Assembly (NCBI GenBank): GCA_013397455.1
Contig: VYZB01000214.1
Location: forward strand, 846,788 to 910,787
From: Crotophaga sulcirostris
Lineage: Eukaryota > Chordata > Aves > Cuculiformes > Crotophagidae
Direction of reading: 5' to 3'
DNA: 64,000 nt
Below, in pieces: positions 1-12,519 of the stretch. Each line of letters starts with the position of its first letter. The stretch's first letter is position 1. The notes beneath the pieces were generated by a model. That model was given only the letters and a program-made list of their open reading frames with translations, was not told the DNA's origin and did not search any database. Position numbers and translations under genes: made by a program.

Positions 1-196
1 TGAACAACCCCAACTCTCTCAGCCTGTCCTCATATGGGAGGTGCTCCAGCCCTCAGATCATCCTCCTGGCCTCCTCTGGACTCCCTCCAACAGATCCCTG
101 TCCTTCCTGTGCTGAGGACTCCAGAACTGAATGCAGGACACCAGGTAGGGTCTCATAGGAGCAGAGCAGAGGGGCAGAATCCCCTCCCTTGGACTG
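1..196 (-). mobile_element. CR1 LINE fragment, group A, cut by window edge
   Basis: The segment reads as the minus strand of CR1 ORF2: CTCTCAGCCTGTCCTCAT, GAGGTGCTCCAGCCCTC, CTGTGCTGAGGACTCCAG. The 3' half and tail would lie left of position 1, outside the window. Homology fades after GGCAGAATCCCCTCCC near 190, which marks the 5' truncation. Confidence 0.93.
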
Positions 197-2489
197 GACT
201 GGAGTTAAGGTGGGAGCTGCTTGTACCTATGTTCTGGTTCTCTTTGTTCCTTCAGCATACAAAGCCTTGGCTCTCTCCAATACCTTAACCATGGGGCTCT
301 GAAGTTAAGAACAGTCTTTTCTTTGACTTTATTAGATACCAAGCACTGCTTAGAAAGCATTGAGGGCTGAATCAGGCTCACAAAGGGCTGGAACAGGGCA
401 TTTGTGCTGGACTGAAGAGCCAGAGACCAACTGATAAAGGGCTGGGTATAAATCCCAAGAACATCTCCTTTTTCAGCATGTTTTAAGGAATAACTTGCCC
501 TTTGTACGTTGATGGTGCATGTGGAGCTGGAACGAGTTGCCAGTTTGAATCTCATGGCTTTCTTTTTCAATGTGATCCCTTTGAAATATCTCATCCTCGC
601 TTAGGAGGGCTGAAATCACAGCTAGAAACGAGAGGTCCAGCAACAGGACCTGAACCCCACGGTGCTTCTGTGGTGTCTGTAGCTCCTGGAAAGCACCAAG
701 CACTGAGGTGGGTGCTCCCAATGGGCAGGGAGGGGCAATGATGCACCCCCAACAAACCAGTGTCACAACTGGCAAATCCCGGGGGGCTGCTGAGGGGAAG
801 GGTGAGGGCTTTGCCCTCCTCTGCAGGAGACTCTGTGCTCCCGCTCTGTCCTGGCTGAGTGGAGCTGGTGACAGCTCCACTCATTCGCTTTGCTGGGCTG
901 AAAAGAGCACTTTAAAAGGAAGCAAATCAGTAACAGAGTGTTAGTTCCTGCTGGAAGAGGGAACGAGAGACGCACATTCCTGCCTTGTATGGGAAATCTG
1001 GCCTGCCTGCATCACCCCAGGAGTTTGGGCTGAATACAGTATTCTTAGCATCCCCTGCTCCTGCTGGGCAGTGCTGAGAGCTGCTGCCAGCACTGAGACG
1101 GCCGAGACTGAGCGGTGTGCAAAGTTGTGGCCGTGTAAACTCGCTGAGGCTTGGGATAGGGTGGGGCAATGGCCACGCAGCTGCGACCACCATGCTGAAC
1201 CCACCAGAAACATCTGGGGGTGGGCACCTACCCTGTTGTGCTTGCATGCAAACTCGCGGAGGAGCCCGGCGCCCCGCTGGAGGGAGGTGTGGGTACCACC
1301 AGAGCGGGGTGCGACTCAGCCCCAGAGTCAGCTGCTCTGGGGGCTCCCAGCTGGCAAGCGCGTCCCCGGCGCTGGAGTGCTTTGGAGGCAATCCCAGGGC
1401 TTTTGACAACTTGTGAGCACAACATCCTGGTGTCATTTTCGGCCTAATTTGCATGTAGAGCACAGCGCCGAGTGTGTAATTACTGAGCGGCGCAGGCAGT
1501 TGTCAGCTTGGCTGTTTCAAAACACGATCTCTAGTGCTTCATCAAACATAAGCAGACACCTTTCCCTCAGCACAGCTGCATGTGAGGTTTGGCTAAGAGG
1601 AGAAGTTGGGTTGGATGGGAATTACACAGACCCGCTCGACCAGCTTCAGTTGGACAAGCCCAAGGAGACAAGGTCACTTCCTCTACAAAGGAAAGAGAGT
1701 TGAGACAAGGTCATCTTAGTCTGAACATGTTGATAACCAGCAACAGCTCTTCTTGGCCTCCACATCTGCCATGCACTGACCAAACCTGCCACTTCTCAGC
1801 TCACTGGCACCCAAGACTACAACTTCTCACTCTTTACTCCCTTCCTGGCTCCCACATTCACCCATGAGACTCCCTCCCTCCTGGGAGCTGTCAGAGGCAT
1901 CTGCTGCAATATGCTCAGAGGGCTTAGTCACTACTGAAGGTGGGAACATCTCAGCCTTGAGGTTCCCATTCATTTTGTGAGCTTGTGTCTCAGCTTTCAG
2001 GTATCCAAATGAATAAAGAAGGGAAAAGTCAAGCTCAAGATCCAGTTTGTATGTGTACAAAGGCGTGGTCTTGTCTGTGTATAAACATCTGCGTTGCATG
2101 CACGCACCACAGGAGAGCAGATGGAAGTATGGATATGCATAAGGTCATGGAGGGACATCTACATATTTGCAATGTGCAAACTCTGTACCTCTGCATGCCA
2201 AGCATATTTTTCACTGAGGGCCGTGTGTCTTCATAAGCTTCTCTGCATGGATGTCCACAGCAAAAGGGCCACACACATTTTTGAAGACATATCTATGTCT
2301 GGACGGGCATCCCATGCCAACAGACAAGAGCAGATCTGGAGTTCCAGAGGAATGATGAAAAATGGCAGAGAAGACTGAACATCATTGTGCATGTGTGTCA
2401 CTACCAGATTTCTTCTCCCACTGGTTCCAATTCCTCATCCCATGCACTGAACAAGGCTGTGGGAAGGGAGGTGACAGACACCCCGTGCT
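197..2489. other. unique non-coding stretch
   Basis: No gene or recognisable repeat is seen. The middle (1090-1560) is locally CpG-rich and is annotated separately. The rest is ordinary mixed-composition sequence. A 178-codon minus frame at 927-1463 runs through the CpG-rich block, but it resembles no family I know and is most simply explained by GC content. Confidence 0.6.
1090..1560. promoter_or_regulatory. candidate CpG-rich regulatory element
   Basis: About two dozen CpG dinucleotides can be counted by eye here, against few in the flanks. The block ends in an AT-richer core with a perfect POU octamer ATTTGCAT (1447-1454) and a homeodomain core TAATTA (1478-1483). CpG islands with developmental transcription-factor sites often mark enhancers or promoters. 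No transcript or exon is evident, so the role is inference. Confidence 0.3.
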
Positions 2490-2842
2490 CCTTCCAGGGA
2501 GACCTTAGAGGAGCCTCTCAGTACTGAAAGGGGCTCCAGGAAAGCTGGGGAGGGGCTCTTGATCAGGGAGTGCAGGGACAGGATGAGGGGGAACGGTTTT
2601 CATCGGAAAGAGGGGAGATTGAGATGAGATCTTAGGAAGAAATGTTTTGCTGTGAGGGTGGGGAGGCCCTGGCCCAGGTTGCTCAGTGTTGGCTGCCCCA
2701 TCCCTGGAGGTGTTCAAGACCAGGCTGGATGGGGCTTTGAACTCCCTGATGCAGTGGGAGTTGTCCCTGCCCATGGCAGGGGGGTTGGAATCAGACAGCC
2801 TTTGAGGTCCCTTCCAACCCAAACCATTCCATGATTCTATGA
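2490..2842 (+). mobile_element. CR1 LINE fragment, group A
   Basis: A 5'-truncated copy beginning near AGGGAGACCTTAGAGGAG (2496). It runs through TGAGGGTGGGGAGGCCCTGG to the 3' end AACCCAAACCATTCCATGATTCTATG. Both tail 8-mers have the ATTCTATG form. It carries point changes such as GCTCAGTGTTGG for the usual GCCCAGAGCAGTGG, so its ORF2 frame is not useful. Confidence 0.95.
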
Positions 2843-3582
2843 CAATTCCAACCTGGGCTAAGTTGGACTGTGGGTTCTGCTTTTGCCTTCTCTGTTTCTT
2901 TACAGCGATTAATTTTTTTCTTTCCGCCTGCTATTATCAACAAAACCTGCCAGGGCACCTCATCACCGGAGCTCCCGGAGAGCAAATGCGACATACTTGG
3001 AGCATGCAGTCAGCTTTTCCAGCCAGTCCACACAGCCGGTGTAAACTGTCTAAGTACTGTCAGAAACCACTTTATAAACTCAGCATGGGGAGGAGGTGAT
3101 TGATATCTCCACACTGGACACGACACAGCTTCTACACTTCCCTGTATTTATAATATTTGTGTATTGCCCCTACCTCAAAGCTTGACAGCGCTAGTCCCAT
3201 TCACTTAGAGATACGAATTTGGCACAGCCTGACATAAACTCCATTGCTTTGGGCCACCAAGGGAGAACCATTGTTATAAACTTTCTCCCCCTGCACCCTG
3301 CTTGGCCCTTTTTCCCCCCCCCACTTCCAGTCATATTATTTCTTTACAAGCCAGCAAGAACAGAACCAAATGTTTCACATCTGTTCTTGCGGTCCAGCGA
3401 TTTGCATGAGAATCATGGCCAGTGTTCCAATGAGCGCAGCTTGCTGGCCGGCGATAGGGAGGGCTCTGGCCACCACCAGCCCTCGTGCCTCTGCCAGATG
3501 CCTGGGCTCCACACAAAAGAACTGAACCCACAGCATTAACAGATCACCTGTCTGAGGGATCTAATTGCTCTGGAGATATGTC
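2843..3582. other. unique non-coding stretch
   Basis: No gene is seen. A C-run follows a T-run at 3311-3322, and an octamer ATTTGCAT lies at 3400-3407. Neither is unusual at this density. Confidence 0.55.
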
Positions 3583-3872
3583 GGGTGGGTGCTCTTCTCC
3601 CAAGTAACAAGTGATGAGATGAGAGGAAATGGCCTCAGGTTGCACCAGGGGACGTTTAGATTGGATATTGGGAAAAATGTCTTTAGCGAAAGAGTGGTGA
3701 AGCACTGGCAGAGGCTGCCCAGGGCAGTGGTGGAATCTCTGTCCCTAGAGGGGTTCAAAAAATGTGTAGATGTGGCACGTCAGGACAGGTTTACTGGGCT
3801 GAGCCAACAGTTGGACTGGATGAGCTTAGTCTTTTCCAACCTTAATAATTCTATGATTCTATGATTCTATGA
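3583..3872 (+). mobile_element. CR1 LINE fragment, group C
   Basis: It starts at GGGTGCTCTTCTCCCAAG and holds the group C signature AGAGGAAATGGCCTCAGG, TGTAGATGTGGCAC and GGACTGGATGAGCTTAG. It ends in three ATTCTATG tail units (to 3872). The plus frame still reads as the ORF2 end: [16 protein letters not shown] and [20 protein letters not shown]. The copy is older than group B. Confidence 0.95.
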
Positions 3873-4492
3873 CTTTTCTTTCTGGGTGGTGTCGTGGAAC
3901 TGATACTTATCCTTGAGTCAGCCCTTTTGAACTTCCCATTTAATGGGTTTGGTGACAGCAGTCTTGTTTACCAACATCACCTTTGCCTAGGGAAAGTGAC
4001 ACATCAACTAGGCTTAAGGTGGGGCAGGCTTTTGTTTAAGGAATCAGTAATGGTAAGTTTAGTGGTAAATCATACCCAGTGATATGGCCTCACTGGGAAA
4101 GGTCCTTGAAAAACATGGTTCCATTTCTCAGGGAGTTCCCATTTAAAAATAATAACAAAACCTCCTCTAACTCTTTTTCTGCTTGCCAAAAGCATCTTGC
4201 TCCCCAACTGCTCTTCCCCTGCATCCCCTGATCTGCCCTGTCTCCTGGCCTCTTCAGGTCCTGCTCCTGCCCTGAGCACTACTGCTGATGGCAAAACTTA
4301 GGGGTTGAGATCTCTGGAAGTTGCTTGTTCTCTTTCCAGCCAGGATGGGCATTATGAGCTGATGGTTGACTGACACAGTAGTGGATGAAAGGCTTGGTGT
4401 CATCAAAAGCTGACAAAAATGCCTTGGAAATCATAGCAGGGAAGTGTAGTGGGTGAAGCTCCTCTGCCATCCATCTTCCTCCCTCCCTGTTT
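3873..4492. other. unique non-coding stretch
   Basis: About 620 bases between two CR1 copies. I see no repeat, hairpin or coding signal. The short open frames on both strands look random. Confidence 0.55.
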
Positions 4493-4727
4493 AATCACAG
4501 AATCATGGACTGGTTTGGGTTGGAAGGGAGCTCAAAGCCCATCCAGTTCCACCTCGTTGCCATGGGCAGGGACACCTCCCACTGGGTCAGGGGGCTCCAA
4601 ACCCCGTCCAGCCTGGCCTTGAACACCTCCAGGGATGGGGCAGCCACCACTGCTCTGGGCAACCTGGGCCAGGGCCTCCCCACCCTCACAGGAAAACATT
4701 TATCATCTATCTCAAATCTCATCTAAA
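4493..4727 (-). mobile_element. CR1 LINE fragment, group A
   Basis: The minus-strand 3' end opens on the left with AATCACAGAATCATGGACTGG and continues through CATGGGCAGGGACACCTCCC. It stops after TCTCAAATCTCATCTAAATC, so only the last ~235 bases of CR1 are present. The minus frame still reads RVGRPWPRLPRAVVAAPSLE. Confidence 0.95.
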
Positions 4728-7700
4728 TCTACCAATGCTTTTATTAACTCTCCAAGCCATCAGGTTCTCCCAGGAAAATCAATGTGTAAAGAGAAGATTT
4801 TGTGGCATTGCAGGCTGCAGGCTCTGACCTCCAAGCAACTCTGCACAAGAGCAACTCTGTACAGCCCCAACAAGGGCAGCTGAGCCTTCACGTGGTGGAT
4901 ATCGGTGCTTTCAGCTCCACTGGGACACTTGCACATCATAAAGGTTCCAAGGTGGGAATCACACTCCAAAATGAATATTATCTTAGGTGGTAGTTAGTTA
5001 GCACAGCCCACTGTGTCTATGCACGAGGCTGTCCTGCCTCAGGATAGTAAACTGATATCCATGTGTGGGCATCCGAGCCTGCCTGTGTGCTTCCCAATCA
5101 TTCCCATAAGGTGGGAATCACCCTGTGGGTGGGCTATCTGGGAAAGGCAGGGTGGTCCCATGGGAGTAGGCGTCTGCTGGGGTCATGATCCCCAGCTGCA
5201 ACACCCTCCTTTGGGCCTGTCCAAGCCTTTCACTGTGTTTTGTAGGATTCCCAGCCACAAAGGCCATACAGATCGTGGATCAATCCAGTTCCCTTCAGCC
5301 AAGAGCTACAAAACCCCCACAGCCGTGGCAATTAGGAAATGCTGATCCGTGTTACTGAGAGAGGGCTGGGGTGGGGTGCAGCCGTATCAGGGGTGCAGTG
5401 AAGCTTCATGAACTACACCTTGTTCTGAGCCCTGGGCTCAGCCTCAGACCCATCAGGGTGGGCTGGATGTGGTCGGCCCATCTGAAAAACTTGCACTGAC
5501 TTTGTGCCTTCCTTGACCTCCAATCCTTTGACAAAGGGTGTTCTGGCAGCGCAAGGGGCTGCACTCGCCAACTCTGCACAGCAAGGGTAGAACAAACAGT
5601 GGCTGAAGAACTGGCACCGTGCTGCCTCCCCATGATCTGCAGACACTGCTGTGTCCACACTCTCTCCTTGGCTGCAACAGAGCCCTGGCAGCTGGGGATG
5701 CGCTGCCCCTGGGCATCCGCAGCACATGGGAACACAAGCAGCCCAGTACCTGCCAACTTGGGGAGGGGCTGGCAGTGGAGATGGATGCCCTCAGTGTCTC
5801 CACCAGTGTGACAGTGGTGGTCTGGGCAGAGAAGATGGAACACGAACCTGGCTTCTCTGGCACCATGCAATGCTGCTGGTCCCAGTGCCGCCAGGGCTGT
5901 ACGGACCCATCAGAGCTTGTGCTGCAGGACATGGAGGGTGGTGATAATTTCCCTCCTCAAACCTCACCTCCATAGGGCAGAGCTGGATCAGTGGGACAGA
6001 GCAAATCCCCAGGGGACACATGCTCACACAAACCCCTGTGAGCAATCCCACTCTTGAACATCACCATGTATGAAGGACAGCACTGGGAAAGCCAAGCGAT
6101 CCGCCTGTGTGTTCAGCTGTAAGATGTGGGAGAGGCAAGATTGCAATTGGTGTTGATGACAGAAGCTTTGCAGCAGAGGAGAACGTTTCAGCAGGGAGCA
6201 TATGTTGCTGGCTGTGTAAGTGAGAGAGGACAGCACAGGGGTGCCGGTCACCTCCTTGTCGCAGACAAGGCTCACCCAGCACAGGAGATGCTGGCTGCCC
6301 CCACCCTACAGGGTCCAGGTGGACATGTCCACGACACTCAGACAGCAGCCATGGAGGTGGTGGCATCTCTCCCAAGGTTTCCCCATCCATCACAGGGAGA
6401 AATTTCTCCCTGCCATCAACACACCTGCCCTTGGATACCACTCTGCCCTACAGGCTGGGTGACACTGGCAGATGCAAGTGCACAGCACAGCTGGGGCCAG
6501 GGCTTTCTGTTCCAGCTGGAATGCAGAGGGGAAGGAAAACAGTACACCAACACAGCAGAAGCATTTTGGCAGGGGATTGCTGGTGTGTGGCTCCTGTGGC
6601 CAGTGGCAGTGCCTTCCTGACCTGTCCCTCAGCTGTGCCCTTCACTCCCAGACTGGGATGCATGCTGACCTTTAAGGACCAAGTATTTTTTCAGGCTGCT
6701 GCCTGGTGGGCCAAGGGCCTGGAATGCGCCGGGGGAATCCCTTTGAAGCTGACATTTCTCATCGAGGTGTGCTTTCTCCCTTTCATTGGAGATGTGTTCA
6801 GAAAGGCCCATCTGTGCTGCTACTGCCTTGGACCATCCTCAAGTCATGCAAAGTATTGTCAGCTTCAAAGGTTTGTGCGCACACTCAAGTGGGCATAAAC
6901 GACAGCATCAAGCCCAGGGCATGGGTCAGTCGGTGTCTGGTCTGCTTTACACCTTTGTGCTTGCAGCAATGCTGCAGGAATGAACCTTCTCAGTGTAGCT
7001 GCCCTGGGGTGATGCTTGAAAGGATATGGGCAGATGCATGGCAGCACCAAAGCAAGTCTATGAGACATCTTAGAAGATTGCTATGAAGAAGATAGGAACA
7101 TGGGCATTTCCACTAGTGTCTCAGAGCTCAGGTCAAAAGCTTTTGCTCTTTGAGCTCTGTGGTCCCACCTGGCCATTCAGAATGTGTTTTGTCACATTGC
7201 ACCTTGGATGTTTGGAGAGAGGAGACTGTGGGTGAGGAGTCTGCAGCTCTGCACGACCTCCCTCTGCATGACTGCTGGGAACACCATGTGCTTTGCAGCT
7301 CCCTTGCCAAGAAAACAACTCCATCCCCCACCTGCCCCAGTCCCTTCTCTTTCTGATTGTCTGCATTTTGGAAGTCTTCCTGGTCTTAAAAGAAAAGTAG
7401 TAAAAACAGCTACAAAACTCATCTACACCATGTTCAATGCTGACGGCAATGCCTTAGATGGCCTCCTGCTACCTAAATTCTCCTCTCTCGAGCATCCAGT
7501 GAGAACAGGTACAGCAGACTGGGAAGTGGTTGAATATCATGGTATGGCTTGTATTTCTTTTTAAAGAAATAAATAAGGTAGGGTCTTTGTAACTGATGCT
7601 GACTGGAGGCAGGAAAGAGGATGTGCAGTATATACTTGTGAGCACAAGAGGGAGAGCAAGGAAGGAAGAGAGAGGAAGGACCGGAATGAAGGAAATGGAC

Positions 7701-8439
7701 TTGATACCTGTGTGTAAACAAGGTCAAGACTGGTATAGATTTGGATAATCTTAGGACTGGGCCCAATCTTGCAGGTTTTGTAAAGGCATATAAAGACAAG
7801 ACAGTCCTACCTTGAAGAAGGAGCAGTCGATGGCTCTGTTCCGGCGGTGATTTACACAGCCTCCACTTTACACACGCCTGGAGCCCAGTTTCCACCCAGA
7901 TAAACCTAATGGCATGAGTGAGGATTTCCAGGCTCTGGGTCAAGCAGGTTAAGTCAAGACTGTGGTTTAATCCTACTTATGACAGTCAAGGCAAGGCGTA
8001 CCTAAGGCAAAAAAAGAAACACTGTCTTTGGAAGCGACTATTATTTTCCTACTTTATATTTTATCTGCTTTACTCTGCCATTTCCTCTCCTTGTTATATT
8101 CAAGCAGATATGAAAATGATTTGTCCAAGAATTTAACTGATTTAGTAGAAGTGATACCAAAGAGAACACAAATTGAATGCTGAGGTTCATATTTTCCAAG
8201 ACCAACTCAGCATTTGCTCCCTGGACATAAAAGTAACTGAGCAGAAAGCCTGGTAAAAGTGCTCTAGAAAAGAGGGAGCGATGATGCAAACAAAACCGGC
8301 CTCTGCCAGGGACTCGGGGCTGATGTCGGGCAGAGCCAGGCAGCACCACCAGAGATGGAGTCCCAAGTTCAGCAGGCAGCCAAGTGCTGGACAGCCTGGT
8401 GAGAGGGTTTGAGAGCTATTTAGCAACACCGAATTGGGA

Positions 8440-8660
8440 CTTGAAGCAGAATTAATTGAGCTTAAATTGCATCCTCCTAGCAATCCACTAATCTGCTCCA
8501 GCAGGAGGATAATGACATCTCAAGAAAGCGGCTTTAAAAATTGAAACTTGCCGAGTTCTAATAAATGGGCTGCTTAAAAAGAGGATTAATACTTGCATGT
8601 AAAATATTGCCATTCCAAGACTTATAGTCATGTGGGAGTCTTTTGCCTCCGAATGGAAGG
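8440..8660. promoter_or_regulatory. candidate conserved non-coding element
   Basis: An AT-rich block with homeodomain-type cores: ATTAATT (8451-8457) and a bicoid/OTX-type GGATTA (8583-8588). A perfect 8-bp inverted repeat ATCCTCCT / AGGAGGAT (8471-8478 and 8503-8510) flanks a TAATC core. This is the usual look of vertebrate developmental enhancers, but conservation is not tested here. Confidence 0.27.
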
Positions 8661-9319
8661 GGGATCTCAGGAGAATTTGTGAACTGCGTGTGCTCGCGCA
8701 CAACCACACACACACAATTACCCACCCAAAAGCACACAGAACCAAGCTGCTGTCATGTTCCCAAATTACTTTTCTTAAACCATGTTTACTAGTCGCAGGC
8801 AGTTCTTAGCATGCAGGAACTTTAATAAAAGCAAAGACCTCAAAATGCTCTGCAAACAGCTACAAATCAAGTGTCGCATCATCCCTGATGAACTGGGACA
8901 GAAGTGGTGTGTGGCAAATAGACAGTAGAACTGGGAAGAGAAGCCAAAAGTCTTTTTGAGTCTGGCATCCTCTCCCCCTTTATTTCATTTCTCCCATTTT
9001 CTTTGATCTCTGCCACTGGCAGACAGTTAAGAAAATGGGACTTTTTGCTCTTATTGCAGTAGCAGCCCTTTGGGAAAACGCCCCATTGGCAGCATCCATG
9101 TGCAGCACAGTGGGGTTTCAGGATTGCTGTTCAATCCAAGAGCAAACAGGTTGGATTGCTGGAAAATATTCCTCTGCCCTACTCACTCCATGGCTCCTGT
9201 TTGGATGCAGCTGGCTGAAAACATTGAATGCTTTAATGCCAAGTGACTCCCTTTGCACTTCTGTCTGCAGTGCCTGTCTCCCTAGGCTTCACCTCATTCC
9301 CTAACTTCTCCCTCTTTGA

Positions 9320-9640
9320 TTAGGCGTTTTCTGTGTTAATCTAATAAGGTGGGGAAGAAGCTCTCCACAAAGTCCATCACCCTCAATTTACATTTTATTA
9401 GCATGGGTACCCACAGCAAAGTGAATAAACTGTAGCAGGTTGTTCTCTGTTGCTGCCAATAATATTGTTGTTGCCACTGACCCAATTAGAAGTGTTTGTT
9501 GGTGTTCAGCAATAACCTCGGGGCTCCTGCTGAGGTCTCTGTCTTTCACCGGGTGGCTCATAGGCTTCTATGAAATATTTATGAATGATATTGAATGACA
9601 TCTGTTTGCTATTTTGTTGATGATGTTCCCAGCAAGTGGT
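9320..9640. promoter_or_regulatory. candidate conserved non-coding element
   Basis: The block holds clustered TAAT cores, a SOX-type ATTGTT (9464-9469) in CAATAATATTGTTGTTG, CCAATTAG near 9482, and an AT-rich run TGAAATATTTATGAATG near 9570. No open frame of note crosses it. The call rests on motif density alone. Confidence 0.22.
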
Positions 9641-12403
9641 CAGCCTGGGCAGCACATGGGCAGTGCAGGCATCAGGTGAGCCCTCATTGCTGGATGAATG
9701 GGAAAATAAAGAAAACTGGGGTTCAGCCACTCCATCCTGTACCAGGTTCTGATTGTTGTGTTGGAGCACAGACCTGGGCTGGTCCAGCCACATGCGCCTG
9801 GAGAAGCATCCCCTGGGATGATGTGTCTGAAGCTCAGCAGCTCAGCTCTGGGGCTCCAGACCAGCCCAGAGCTGGTTTCCTTCACAGCAGTGCTCTTTTG
9901 ACTGTCTCTGCTTCTGGTTGTGTGTAAGATGTGTCTCTTCCCCAGAGATTTGTGGGAAGAAGGGAAACTTTATCTAAGAAACAAATACTTGAAAGATGAG
10001 CTACTTCAGGTTTGGCCCAGGTGGTGAAATACTGTGGCCAAGGACCACAGTGTTTGGGTCAGGAATGAGAGTTGCACTGCTTGCACAAATCTGTGCCCCA
10101 TGTTCCCATGTATGGTGTCCAGGGCAAGGGGAGGAGGTGGTTTGACCCTGCACCCATGGGAACTGGAACCACCAGTGGGGCTGGTACAGCACAGGCTGAG
10201 CAAGGAGCAACTGTGGAGGAGACACTGAACCTCCACTGAGGTCAGCCACATCACCTGCTGGCCACAAAGTACTAGTCTGCACAGCAGATCACAAAATACC
10301 CTGAATTATCTGATGCCCCAAAAATGTCATCATGATTGCCTGAGCACTGTCACTTAGAGAGGATTCAGCTTACCTGGTTTTAAGCACTTCAGTGGGACTG
10401 CTAAGTACGTATTTATTGCTCTGTCCTTCCTCTGCAGTTTGCAATGAGAAATTTGCACCTAAATCTATGGTTGAGTTGGGAAATACGCTCTAGAAATTCC
10501 AGTTCCCTTTCGGGAGCTGTGCTCCCCACAGCTTCCTTAAGGTACAACCAACCCCAGCAGTGCCTGGCAGGACCCGCAGGTCACCATACAATGGCAATGC
10601 TGTTGTGTATATGATGTCTCTTCAGGAGCTTCCTACTTGTCTTTGGTGGCCTGTCCATCACAGGATGACTGGCAGCTGTCCCTCGTGGACAAGGGCTGTG
10701 CTGTCAGTATCCCCCTGTGGTCCTGCCTCCCCTGTACTCTTTGATTCCACTGTCCCCTCTTTCTCACAAAGCCCACAAGTGACCGTGAGCTTTGGCTAAG
10801 CCACCAGAGCAAGCTCCAGCCCTTGGCTGTGTTGTGGGGAGGGGAGGAGAGTGGTGGGGAAGGATCAGTGCTCTGTCCAGAGGGACAGGGTTGGTGTCCA
10901 CTGTGCCCCAAGAGCTGCACTCACAGCACTGAAGGGCTGCCCAGCAGGGCAAATTCCTCAAATTACACCCTTCCTGCTGCAAGGGGTAAACAGAGGCTGG
11001 GCTGAAGCTCTTATTTGCACAGGAATAGCAGGGCTGTGGTATTTATATCATATCATGATTCTGAGTGCAGCTTGATCCCCAGAGCTCTTGGTACCACCAG
11101 CCCTTTCTATTGAGACCCCATCCACACCTCCTGAACCTCCAGCCCCACCCCCCAGCCCCCCCCTGAAGTCACACTGGAACCTTCAGCACCAAAGCTCCTT
11201 AGGAGGCGAATAAATGGCAGAAGTATTCATCCACAGTCTGACATGCGGGTGACCCTCTAAAGGGAGGTGTTACCTTGCCATCAGATAACCCTGTCACCAC
11301 CACGCCTTGGAGAGACGCTGCCCTCCAGGACAAAACCGGGCAAACTCCTTGACATTGGCAGTGTATGAGGTAGGTGCAGGGGTGGGGTGTCAGGGACATG
11401 GCAAAGGCCAAAGGGTGAGTTGCTGTCAGAGCCAGGACTGGGCTCAGTCCTGTAGACTTCAGGTGGTGACAGACCTGCACACCGTGGGGCAAACAGGGCA
11501 AAACAGGGCTAGTTCCTCTGGCCATATAAAGCCCAAGGTCGTCTTTCTGTTTATCTGAACCATCATTTGCAAGCTCAACAGTGGAAGGAGAAAACAGGCA
11601 ATGTTGGAACTAGGATCAAGTGAAATGACCTAAAAAGAGAAACCCATCTGGCTGTCCTTGGGCTGAACCTCCTCTGGGGCTCCTCTCCACGGTCACTTTT
11701 CTTCCCAGAACTGTGCTGTTAAAGATGCTCTCTCCTCGCTCCTGAGCTCTGTTTACCCACATATGGGGTTTAGGTCAAGGAACTTGTGTGGGTCCTGTCT
11801 GTCTGCATGTGGAGGCTTTCCCGGGAAGGCCCTTGGTGATGCCTTTGGGGGATTTTGTGATTTGAGCACCCGCCACTGTGAGCACTTTGAGTATGAGCCA
11901 AAAAATCAGGGAAAGCAAAAAGCTTTTCCTGCAAAGTCACTCTGGATGTTTTCCAGGCTTGGCAGGAAGGACCCACCACCTCCTCTTACCCTCCAGCCAT
12001 TCCATGGAGTGTTTTAATTAAAACCTGCACAGACACCTTTTCACAACTGCTTTCCTGCCAAGCAATTCCTCGTAGAGACTTTTCTCGTGATGGTAGGTGC
12101 CACTACTGATGCTTCATTCTACCTGAGATGTAAAAGAATGAAAGATAAGTGCAAATAATTTTCCACTGAAGGACATCAGCAAAGTGTATGAAAGCTGCTC
12201 GTCTCTGGACCATCTGGCTGCTGATAATACAATATTAATGGAGCAGGATTTAAGTTGGGCAATGTCACAAGAATCGATGTAATCCAAGTTCTGATGCCAT
12301 CGACAGCAGCTGGCCCAGGAGCCAGGGTGCCCAGGGATGTCCTCAGCTCTCCTGGGAAAGCTGCAGCCACCGGCAGATGCTTCACAAGGATCCATGAAAT
12401 AAG

Positions 12404-12511
12404 TCATAGAAACATAGAATCATGGAATTGTTTGGATTGGAAAGGACCTTAAAGCCCATTCTGTTCCAAACCCCCGCAGCCTTGGGCAGGGATACCTCCC
12501 ACTGGATCAGG
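12404..12511 (-). mobile_element. short CR1 fragment, group A
   Basis: About 108 bases of minus-strand CR1 3' end, from CATAGAAACATAGAATCATGG to CCCACTGGATCAGG. It stops there and is followed within about 8 bases by a CR1 copy on the opposite strand, so the two 3' ends point away from each other. Confidence 0.93.
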
Positions 12512-12519
12512 TTGATCTG

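Larger units (their letters stand above)
4728..12403. other. 7.7-kb CR1-free non-coding block
   Basis: No gene, CR1 copy or LTR is recognisable over 7.7 kb. The part from about 5000 to 7000 is GC-richer and yields several chance frames of 100-164 codons on both strands with no family resemblance. A short (CA)n lies at 8705-8716 and a C-rich tract near 11140-11163. Two AT-rich blocks (8440-8660 and 9320-9640) look regulatory and are listed separately. Confidence 0.55.

Noticed and set aside
927..1463. 178-codon minus-strand frame in CpG-rich DNA
   Set aside because: GC-rich DNA has few stops. There is no family resemblance and overlapping frames are open on the other strand.
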